Positions 55,300 through 64,000 of a stretch of 64,000 nt of DNA are shown one piece after another. The position numbers were made by a program, and so were the translations under genes. Under the pieces are notes generated by a model. It saw only the letters and a list, made by a program, of their open reading frames with translations, was not told the DNA's origin and did no database searches. This DNA comes from Liopterus haemorrhoidalis (lineage: Eukaryota; Arthropoda; Insecta; Coleoptera; Dytiscidae): contig OZ020617.1 of the NCBI GenBank assembly GCA_963971575.1, positions 41,760,606 through 41,824,605 on the forward strand, written 5' to 3'. The stretch's first letter is position 1. Every line of letters begins with the position of its first letter.

Positions 55300-57000
55300 A
55301 CCTTAAGCGCTAGTAGCCATAAATGCTGTGTGTACACATTTTTACCAGTTTTATAAAAAGTAAAATTTGAAAAAGTGCAATAGTGATGAAACAAGTTGAG
55401 TGTCTATTGAAGGGTTAAGAAGGGACGTCCTATACTGACTCGACATCCCTTGGGAGCTAATAGCCAAAGATGCTGCACACCATTTTCTCAAAATTCAAAA
55501 AATTCCGTGGATTTAAATTTTTTTGTAAGTATTATACAGGTAAATTTTATGTTTTTTCGATTGAATATTTTTAGTAGCTCGAAGTATGTATGTTCTATGG
55601 GCGCTAATAGCCGAAAATGCTACACACCATTTTCTTAAATTTACAAAAATTCTGTGTATTTTTTGTAAGTATTGTGAATTTTTTGAATGTTTTTACGTCT
55701 CAATATTTTTAACAGCTCTAAGTTTGTATGTTCTTTGGGCGCTAATAGCCTAAACTGCTGTACACCATTATTTCAAATTTCAAAAAATTCTGTGAATTTT
55801 AAGATTTTTGTAAATATTGTGCAGGAAAATGGTTTTGAAAATGTTTTTTCGATTCAATATTTTTAACAGCTCTAAGTTTTATGTTCTTTGGGTGCTAATA
55901 GCCAAAGATGCTGCACACTATTTTTACAAATTTCAAAAAATTATGTTGATTTTAATTTTTTTGTAAGTAAATTTTTGGAATGTTTTTACGTTTCAATATT
56001 TTTAACAGCTGTAAGTATGTATATGTTCTTTGGGCGCTAATAGCCTAAAGTGCTGTACACCATTTTTTCAAATTTAAAAAATTCTGTGGATTTTAAGTAT
56101 TGTGAAGGTAAATTTTTGGAGTGTTTTTTCCATTCAATATTTTTAGTAGCTCTAAGTAAGTTTGTATGTTCTTTGGGAGCTAGTGGCCAACGATGCAGCA
56201 AACTATTTTTTCAAATTTTTAAAAAATCTGGATTTTAAATATTGTTCTACATCATTTTTCCAGTTACAGAAAAATTAATGCGATCTTTTTACGCCAAGAT
56301 TTGTTAGTATATAATAAGTGATTTTTTTTGGCACATTTTTTTGTCAAGAAATTTCTCAAAAAAATGGATTTTTTGATATATTTTTTTAATCAGTACCTCA
56401 GATTTTATTATATACTTCTTCGAAAATATTTCTATATTTTTTTGGAATATTTTTCGATTCAATATTTTTAACACAATAGTGAATCTATACGTCTTTTGGG
56501 CGATAATAGCCTAAGCTGCTGTACATCATTTTTACCAGTTACTGAAAAATATGTGATTTTTGTACGTCAGGTTTTGTAAGTATATTATTAAGTGATTTTT
56601 TTTGGCACATTTTTTATCTAGAAATTTCTCAAAAAAATGGATTTTTTGTTATTTTTTTGAATCTGTGCCTCAGATTTTATTTAGTTTTTTTTTTTATTTT
56701 TATGGCCATTACTGCTTTGGCAATTAGCCAGGACAATTATTTTTTGAAAAATTGCATGCCTGAACGGGATTCGAACCCGAGACCTTAGCAACGCAGAGCA
56801 TATGTGTTACCACTACGCTACGCCGGGCGGCTTTTTTGTAATTGACAACGTACTTAATTAAAATTTAAAATTATTTTTCAATAATATATATTGCTATATT
56901 TTTTTGGAATATTTTTCAATTAAATATTTTTAATACAATTAAGTAAATCTATACGTCATTCGGGTGCTAATAGCCTAAATTGCTGTATAAGTTGCTTAGT
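55300..57000 (+). repeat. Satellite-like tandem array, about 143-bp unit
   Basis: A unit containing GGGCGCTAATAGCC, GCTGTACACCATTTTT and TCAATATTTTTAACAGCTCT recurs. The GCTAATAGCC motif starts at 55456, 55603, 55741, 55894, 56036 and 56179, spacings of 138-153 bp. Looser copies are at 55309, 56502 and 56966. It forms most of the cargo of the composite unit. Confidence 0.88.
56740..56835 (-). repeat. tRNA-derived SINE-like insertion
   Basis: The reverse strand has A-box-like TAGCGTAGTGGTAACAC and B-box GGTTCGAATCCCG. It lies inside one satellite unit. As at 22520, the cloverleaf is imperfect, so it is a SINE head or tRNA relic. Confidence 0.5.
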
Positions 57001-57395
57001 ATGACATGCTCCCTAAGAACCTAAAAAGAGGGATCTATGGATGCTGGGCAACACCTTAAAAAACACAAAATATCCACGATTGCATATTGCCAGGGTTGGG
57101 GATGCAAATGTATGTATTCAGCTCCATTGATCCTTAGTATAAAGTGCTCCCTAGGAACCTATAATGAAGGATCTGTGGGTGCTTTTCAACACCTTAAAAA
57201 ACACAAAATATCCACGATTACATATTGCCAGGGTTGGGGATGCAATCACCTGTATTCTGCTCCATTGATCCTTAGTATAAAGTGCTGCCTAGGAACCTAA
57301 AATGAGGGATCTGTGGATGCTTGGCCACACGATTGCATATTGTCAGGATTAGGGTTGCAATCGCGTGTATTCAGTTCCATTGATCCTTAGTATAA
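57001..57395 (+). repeat. Second tandem array, about 130-bp unit
   Basis: Three units containing GATCCTTAGTATAAAG, CTAGGAACCTA and ATATTGCCAGGGTTGGGGAT. The last stops exactly where the right hAT-like element begins. Confidence 0.88.
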
Positions 57396-57397
57396 AG

Positions 57398-57542
57398 CAG
57401 GGCTTCGAACCGGAACTGAACCGAAAACCGAAAAAAAACCGTTATTTTTGCCGGAACGAAAACCGGAACCGAACCGATATATAATTTTTTAATTGAACCG
57501 GAACGAAAACCGAAAAGAAAAACATAACGGTTCGAAGCCCTG
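57398..57542 (+). mobile_element. hAT-like mini-element, right flank of composite
   Basis: A 145-bp, almost palindromic copy with CAGGGCTTCGAACCGG and CGGTTCGAAGCCCTG ends. The arms carry AACCGAAAACCG-type repeats. Confidence 0.85.
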
Positions 57543-57660
57543 GTAAATACCATACTGGGGACACCATATTGTACTCGCATATTCTAAACGAGGAATGACG
57601 AGAGTTTTGAAGAGATGAATGAGCCTAGCGGGTTGGCGAAATACTTTGCAAGATGGATAT
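57543..57660 (-). pseudogene. Non-LTR retrotransposon ORF2, upstream part
   Basis: The reverse strand reads CKVFRQPARLIHLFKTL then VIPRLEYASTIWCPQYGIY, the typical LV.P.LEYAS..W.P motif that precedes IDRLE..QRRF. It is the same LINE copy as 53925-54322. Confidence 0.8.
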
Positions 57661-58810
57661 TCGTATATATTTGAAGGTATATTATTTGATTACGAATTTT
57701 GTGGTGGCAGTCGGTTCTGTGGTGGATGCAGCTCATTTTGTTAGTAGAAATCGATAAAATAGATATAAATTTTCCCTCTTCTTTAATTATATCATAGTTT
57801 CATAATGTGGGGAGCTACGATATATAAATATGAAATGTCACGGTTGGCTGATTTATTTATTTCATTTGTACTTACTCTGTACATCCCTCACATTATGGGT
57901 TCCAAGACTTGCGAGCGGATCAAGTTTGGACCCCCCCCTTATGAGTCCGCTAGCTGGTTGCTATGATTCTTGGAAGGATTTAAAGGTTGTTCAATTAAAC
58001 TCAACATTTTAGCTAACCTACTTTAATTACGATTAAGGTTTAAATATTTACACTAATAACAATAGACTTACAATTACGTCGATACAGCTAAATCCAAAAG
58101 AGACACACATTCGCACCCACTAGACACACTTTACATCAATCACTAATTTAACCACTACATGTTTCTAAATATTATCTCTCCACTTTTTAGCTGGTCACTA
58201 CACTAACGTTCATACGGAATTACATTGTTACTTTATTTCGACTCGCCCAAACACTCTAAATGTCTCTAACCCATGTCTCTTAAAAACCAACTCCAAAACA
58301 TGGTCTTAACCATACTACGGCTTAAGCTGAACTCTAAACATGACTTAACATTATGAAGGTTTACAATCTACTGCCCTTAACACATGACTGCCCTCGAATG
58401 CTTACTTCGCCCAACTGTTAAATGTCATTTAACACCTCTTGACTATCGGTCTTCTACTATCTTAAAATTCATAATTTATTGGTGATAACTCAGATAAATA
58501 TCCCATTAGAAAATAGCCGAATCATAATATTTATATCTCAGACAGAATTTAATTATTATTTATGTGCTTATGGTTGACGTATATTTTTTTAACACAATAA
58601 TTTACGATTCACTTTTCATGTTACATTGACAAAACTGTCAAGTTGCAATAATAAACAATCTACCATTATCTTAAATGCCCTTTCTAAGAAATAGATTATT
58701 TTTGTGTCGTTTAACAGATTAAATATTTTACTCTAATTAAATGATTATAATGAATTTATTTATGAAATTTTATTTATGAAATAATACCAAAATTACCTCC
58801 CTTACAATAA
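57661..58810. other. Intergenic, mostly unrecognised
   Basis: A REP-C end (GTGGTGGCAGTCGGTTCTGT, about 57700-57745) is the only repeat placed. The rest shows no coding or RNA signal. Its CA-rich, long non-coding character would fit an old retrotransposon end, but this is not shown. Confidence 0.4.
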
Positions 58811-59786
58811 AGGCGGCGCCAGACATGCGGAATTCGCCAAATACCGAATAGCCGAGGTGCTCGGCGTGGTGTTTGCCAAATACTCGTCAAATAGCGAGCA
58901 CTTTGTCGTCAAATGGCGAGCACTTTGTCGTCAAATGGCGAACACCTTGAAACAGATATGCGTACTTTGCCGAGCATCGAGTAACTCTGGGTACAACGAA
59001 TATTTGAACAATTCAATGGATAGCGACTCTGAAATCGGTATTAGTTCGGCTGCTTTTATGGTCATGTTTTGTGGCAATAAGTGATTAGGTCTGTTCTTTC
59101 GCTACCTTTCGTCTACGGTTTGCGGCAGCTTCAATATTTTCTGTTCGTTTGAATTGGTAGTTTGTCTTAAATTCTTACAGCTGCAGCAATAAATTTGACG
59201 CCGCGTCAATACAGCCGCGTCTTGCAGTAAGACGCAAGGTAGCGAAAAGAACAGACCTATTAAATAAAAAAAAAAACTGCCGAGAAGCAGAAGATGGTGG
59301 ATGCTAACACTTAACCAAAGCAGAAAAATATTGTTAGAAGTAATTTTCTCTTTTAAAATACCTTTTTAAATTAATTTTAGCTTTTCACTAATAATTTGTA
59401 GATAATACTACTATTATTTATTTATGTATTTAGTTAATAGATAATTTCAAAAATCTATGAAATATAATAAAATAACAATGAGTGAAATACAAATGAATAT
59501 AAATTTAATGAAACAGTATGTTGTATAATAATAATGAATAATTAGGTTGATTATGATATGAATTTCGTTTTCAAGTAATTATCGGTAGTTATTTACCTAG
59601 TTTTAATGCTCGCGAAAGGACGAATGTGTAGATGCAGGTTCAAAACACAATTCGACGAGTAATTGCTTCCTTTGATGTGGCATACAAGACCGACAAGATA
59701 CGGGATATGGCGACACATCCCCAGTACTCGGGATTCTGCGAACACTTGCCCGTGAATCGCCGAATACCGAATTTTTGGTGCCGCCC
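58811..59786 (+). mobile_element. Harbinger-like element, TAA target
   Basis: Ends AGGCGGCGCCA and TGGTGCCGCCC are flanked by TAA on each side. A roughly 22-bp tandem motif (GTCAAATGGCGAGCACTTT) occurs three times near 58885-58950. A smaller MITE is nested in it. Confidence 0.65.
59088..59257 (+). mobile_element. Nested MITE, TA target
   Basis: A 170-bp element with GGTCTGTTCTTTCGCTACCT and AGGTAGCGAAAAGAACAGAC then C, flanked by TA. Confidence 0.8.
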
Positions 59787-60109
59787 TAACATTAGATGTA
59801 TAAATTAAATGATTTTCAATTATAATATTTATAAAAAAGTTTCAGAACGTGTCCCGTTTCTACAAAAAGTACAGGAACGTCGTTTCGTTGAATCCCGGAA
59901 CACTCCTGGTGTCAAGTGTCAGCACATTAGTAGGCTTTTTATTTGGCTAAAAGCATTTTGTGCTTATTCAATACATTTAATATTAATAGATGACCCAATT
60001 AATCGGTATATGTCAATTTCCTTATTTTCTACTTTATTCTATTCTATATTTTATTTGGCTTAGGTCAGTGGACCATTCTACCAGCGCATAGCATTGTTGG
60101 ATCAGGTGA

Positions 60110-61010
60110 TATTTAAAGTTTAAATTTTATAGTATTAAGAAATCCTACGATAAGTGTGCAGATGTCGGGGGTGGGATGTCTTCGAGAATTTTTTTCCATA
60201 GGGAATGGCAGATGCTTGGTGAGATCCTGGTACAGCTTCGTAGACTGGGCTGAACAATTCGGGCAGTTAAATAGAATATGAGTCATGTCGCCGAGTTCAG
60301 CGCAGGTGCATAGATCTAATTCTAGTACTTTTATTTTATGCTGATGTGTGTATGTACGGCAATGGTTAAAACGCATTCGAGTAAGGGTCGAAACAGACAT
60401 TTTTGCAATATTCAAATTATAAAACCATGGTTTTCGTGGAATGTGGTGTTAAATCGAATGTATGTGGGCTCCTCTTACTTGTGCTGTTTCGTTCCATTCC
60501 TCTTGTCATTTGCGGGACAATGCTTAACTTATGAGCGGGAACAGATCGAAGTATTATACCGTGTCGATAAGTTGAGGTCCAGGTTTGGTGGCTCCAGTCT
60601 TTGCCAGCTGGTCAGCGATTTCATTGCCATAAATTCCGCAATGGCTAGGTATCCACACAAGCGGTACTTCAATTCCAGATATCTTCATTGAATTTATGAG
60701 CGTTTTGATGAGAAGTATTGTCATATTCGTGTTGAAGATTCCTGTTTATTGATAGACTGCAGTGAACTGAGTGAGTCTGTGAGAATAACGGCTTTCCTTA
60801 TGTTAAGTGTGGGAATTAATGAGAGAGAGTGTCGAATAGCCAGAAGTTCGGCAGACATAATCTGAAGAAAAGGGAATGTTTTCTGTGAAAGTCCATAGAG
60901 GGAACGAAAATACCGTAGCCAGTGCAGTCAGAGGTGAGATTCTTTGAGGCATCGGTGTAAATGTAGATGTAATTAGGGAATTTATTTCTGAGGACTTCAT
61001 TTAACAAGAC
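60110..61010 (-). pseudogene. Non-LTR retrotransposon RNase H and C-terminus
   Basis: The reverse strand reads NYIYIYTDASKNLTSDCTGY, then VPLVWIPSHCGIYGNEIADQ then LAK: the RNase H pattern with YTD.SK and W.PSH.GI.GNE.AD.LAK. It then reads TLTRMRFNHCRTYTHQHK, CTCAELGDMTHILFNCPNC: the C-terminal zinc knuckle (C.C....T..HILF.CP). This is the tail of an RNase H-bearing LINE (I/Jockey-like). Several frame changes show that it is dead. Its upstream reverse transcriptase is not in the window. Confidence 0.82.
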
Positions 61011-62747
61011 ATTATGCGAAACAGGGCTATTAGTTTTCTCAAGTCCTATGTTTACTTGGATTGAGGGAGGATTAAACTGTGCTTGGTATAGTGTTAGATA
61101 GCAAGGAAGTGTGTGCTGCTGATTCTATGGAGATACGGTAGTAGGTAACTGTTTAAGGATTAGAGGAGGAGGTTTAGCACTCCGCCTTTGAAGATGCGAT
61201 AATTCATGTAATGTATGGATGAGGTTATTGTTTGTACGAGAGGCCTGTTGAAGGATTTGTTTCGATATCGGACGTAATGCTCTAAGATGGAGTGGGTTCT
61301 ATTAGGAGAGTATTTGTTGGTGTTGACCCAATAGCACCCAGGTATTTTCTACTTTTATACTGGTACTTTTGTTAGTTACTTATTAACAGAGTGCGGCTAA
61401 GTCAGATCATAATTCGTTTTATTCCTATTTAATTGGAATAAACTCATTCTTCTTCTTAATTTAATAGGGTTAAAACATGTTTAGATTGAGCTATCTCTAC
61501 TTTTACAAATTATTACGAGATTAAAAAACCCTCTATAAATTATTTAATTTGATATTTCTCTACCCTGTTTATAATTTATCATTAATTAAATCTAATTCAT
61601 TTTAAAAAATAAATTTCAACCAAAACTCTTGTTTTAATTACGCTATAATCAATTTTAATCTAATATTCTTCCTCAATTCATCTTTCATATCCCAATACGT
61701 CTTACGTTGTTTACTTACAACTCAAAGAGTTTCCTAAGATTAATAATATCGCTAATTTAATTATTGCAGCACCGCGGTTTTATAATCATCAATCCAGATT
61801 ATTCTTAGTCAGAGTGACTAGTATTATACAGAGCATTCATAAATGATTGAAAGATGTTTGAATTTCCCGCTCGTTAGATTAATCGTAAAGGTTGGTACTT
61901 ATTAGAGGTTGCACATTGGGAACAAGCAAAAGCAAATTAATGAGGAACAATGACAAAATCCTTGTTTGTTACGTACACCCGGTCGAACAAATGCTTCAAT
62001 AATAATTTTATTGTGCAGATCTGTTAAAGTCTGGCTTTATACGTATTTTGTTACATACTTTTTGCTGGCAAGTGTTCAAAGAGATATGTCAAGTTTATAG
62101 GTAGTAAGTGCTCCCGATAGCCCCCTAATATTATTATCGTACTATCAGTTGTTTCAGCTATTTCAGCTGCTTCGCTACCGGAAATAAAACGTCGTAGCAG
62201 GTTTTTGGTACACGTATTTACGTCTGCATAAATACACCTAGTGTGTAAGAAGCCAAAAGTAGCGCGGTAGTAATGTGTTGTCTACGCTGGCTAAGAAAAG
62301 TAAATTTTATATTTTTTATTGATGGACCGCATAAAATCGTTCGGCGGGCCTCATTCCTCACACGGGCCAACGGGCCAGCCTGCTCTACACTATAGCTATT
62401 AAATTAACTTCCTGTAAATGCCCTTTGCCTGATGAATTTATTTTTTGATCAGATTGCCTGTTTGGTTCAATATATCACTTGCTGTGTGGTTCAGAATCTG
62501 GACTACTCATAATTTGAATATTGTCTATATCACAATTTTCATTTTTAGAAAAAAACTGTCAGAAGTAGAGAGTATGCTTCGGCTCGAGTATTTTGGTTTT
62601 TTTCTTGATCACCACCTGTATTTACACGTTTACTCATGATGGTTATCATTTATTACACTATTTTATTTCTTTCTTTTATATTCACACAATTTCTAGGAGG
62701 GTTGTCTCTTATATTTCGGGATTGCGCTAAACTAGTGCTGCCATCTA
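61011..62747. other. Intergenic, no supported gene
   Basis: AT-rich sequence. A hAT-like end may lie near 62340-62395 (GGCGGGCCTCATTCCTCACA). The open frame at 62445 has no recognisable domain. Confidence 0.45.
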
Positions 62748-64000
62748 CCAGGTCTACAAGTATGAAATGCGGATTTTTTTAAAAAATAAAACACATTAAA
62801 CTCAAAAGGACAGTAAAAGTTTATTTATTCAAAGTATGCTCCATTAGAAGTTATACATTTTTCCCATCTTTCAGGCAATTTGTGAATACCTCGCCAGTAG
62901 AACTCTTCCCCTTTCCCCGTAAACCATTCATCTAGCCATTCTTTCACATTTTCATATGAACAAAAGTGCTGCTCGGCAAGTGCGTGACCCATCGATGCGA
63001 ACAAATGGTAATCTGAAGGGGTCAAGTCTGGTGAGTAAGCGGCATGGGGTAGCACTTCCCACTTGAGTGCTTCCAATGTGTTACAAACTGCTTTTGCCTT
63101 ATGTGATGGAGCGTTATCGTGAAGAAGGATTACCTTGTGCTGTCTTCTTTCGTATTCTGGTCGTTTTATGAGCAGCGAATGGTTCAATTCGATCAGTTGT
63201 TGTTGGTTAGCGTTGGGTATTAACTGTTTCATCAGGTTTTAACAATTCATAATAGACCACACCCTTTTGGTCCCATCAAGTACAGAGCATTGTTTTTTTG
63301 CCAAAGCGATTCGGTCTTGCAGTTGATGTGGATGGTGAGCCTGGGTTCACCCATGATTTTTTGCGTTTAGGATTTTCAAAATAAATCCATTTTTCATCTC
63401 CAGTAATGATACGATGCAAAAAAGACTTTCTTTTGTATCGTGCAAGCAAAATTTCACAAGTGTTTTTGCGTTTTTCCATCTGTCTCTCATTCAATGCATG
63501 TGGAATCCATCTGTCGACTTTCTGGATCTTACCCATCTCTCGTAGGCGATTGGAAACAGCTTGTTGACTAACGCCTAACTGCTCTGCTAGTTGTTTTTGT
63601 GATTGACTATCGTCTTCCTGTAGCAATGTTTCCAATTTTGTATCTTCATATTTTTTTGGAGGTTTTCCATGTTCTTTGTCTGTAAGATCAAAGTCACCGT
63701 ATCTTGCGATGGAGCATATTCACCATAAGCTTCTCGAAGCAGCCGGTATGATTCAGCAGCCGTTTTTTTTCAAATGAAAACAAAACAGTAGCACTGTCCG
63801 CGAATGATCTTTATTTGGCACAAAAATGACATTTTTAACACAATAAACAAAACTATATGATCACTTTTCAAATTATAACCTATACGAATTTGACACTTAA
63901 TGATAACTTAACAAAACGCCATATGTGTTGAAACTTTGAACTATACACCCTGTTTGCGCGGCGAGTTTGAAAAAAATCCGCATTTCATACTTGTAGACCT
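62748..64000 (-). mobile_element. Mariner transposon, almost complete
   Basis: The left end CCAGGTCTACAAGTATGAAA follows TA. The right end TTTCATACTTGTAGACCT runs to the last base of the window, so the final two or three bases and the TA lie beyond it. About 1255 bp and the arm length fit a mariner. The transposase is on the reverse strand. Confidence 0.92.
62825..63832 (-). pseudogene. Mariner DD34D transposase with lesions
   Basis: Read from ATG at 63832: a short start, a frameshift, then TAAESYRLLREAYGEYAPSQDT in the HTH region. A deletion of about ten codons before GDFDLTDKEHGKP removes the end of that domain. The long frame from about 63635 holds LGVSQQAVSNRLREMG (second HTH), ITGDEKWIYFENPK (first Asp), a premature TGA at 63276-63278, and a frameshift near 63205. 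Then come LLHDNAPSHKAK (second Asp) and AYSPDLTPSDYHLF (third Asp), 34 residues apart, and the end LPERWEKCITSNGAYFE. The frame is close to full length, so the insertion is fairly young, but this copy is inactive. Confidence 0.9.

Larger units (their letters stand above)
54323..57542 (+). mobile_element. Composite hAT unit carrying satellite arrays
   Basis: A 3220-bp segment that begins CAGGGCTTCGAACC and ends GGTTCGAAGCCCTG. It is flanked by GTAAATGC (54315-54322) and GTAAATAC (57543-57550), an 8-bp duplication with one mismatch. Each end is itself a hAT-like element with both termini (54323-54837 and 57398-57542). Their inner neighbours (TAATAAAT and GTATAAAG) do not match the outer ones. 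Deleting the unit plus one duplication joins a LINE frame precisely (QYGIY to IDRLES). Confidence 0.82.

Noticed and set aside
55300..57000. CRISPR-like regular repeats
   Set aside because: The units are about 143 bp, degenerate and directly adjacent without unique spacers. This is a eukaryotic satellite array.

Overview
This is AT-rich, intron-containing animal DNA that fits an insect nuclear genome. It holds two short-chain dehydrogenases of the retinol dehydrogenase type, one trehalose/sugar transporter of the insect Tret1 type, and a very dense layer of DNA transposons and non-LTR retrotransposon remnants. Nothing looks bacterial. The order is not certain; a beetle-like genome is only a guess.

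Layout. 1-20 kb: no host gene, only nested elements: TA-target inverted-repeat elements, hAT elements with 8-bp duplications, mariner and LINE debris, Helentron/DINE-1-like repeats, and a THAP-bearing element. 20.8-38 kb: two convergent dehydrogenase genes. The plus gene (20789-29131, 6 exons, 335 aa) and the minus gene (37959-29206, 5 exons, 324 aa) end only 74 bp apart, and their introns are packed with Tc1, mariner, hAT and foldback elements. 38-42 kb: intergenic, with one composite hAT unit. 42.5-45.6 kb: the two-exon sugar transporter on the minus strand. 45.8-64 kb: intergenic, with a PIF/Harbinger element, two Tc1 elements flanking a TA microsatellite, a LINE split by a second composite hAT unit carrying satellite arrays, another LINE fragment, and an almost complete mariner at the right edge.

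The strongest unusual signal is two separate cases (40020-41748 and 54323-57542) in which a pair of short hAT-like elements brackets a 1.4- or 2.6-kb cargo of tandem or inverted repeats. In both, a near-perfect 8-bp target duplication lies only at the outermost ends. In the second case, removing the whole unit restores an in-frame LINE protein. These look like composite transposons built from non-autonomous hATs and moving satellite DNA.

The second signal is in the plus-strand dehydrogenase. It keeps the cofactor motif and all splice sites but has lost both the catalytic serine and the catalytic tyrosine, while its convergent neighbour keeps both. The two genes are probably ancient paralogues. 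No joint pathway with the transporter can be read from the sequence.
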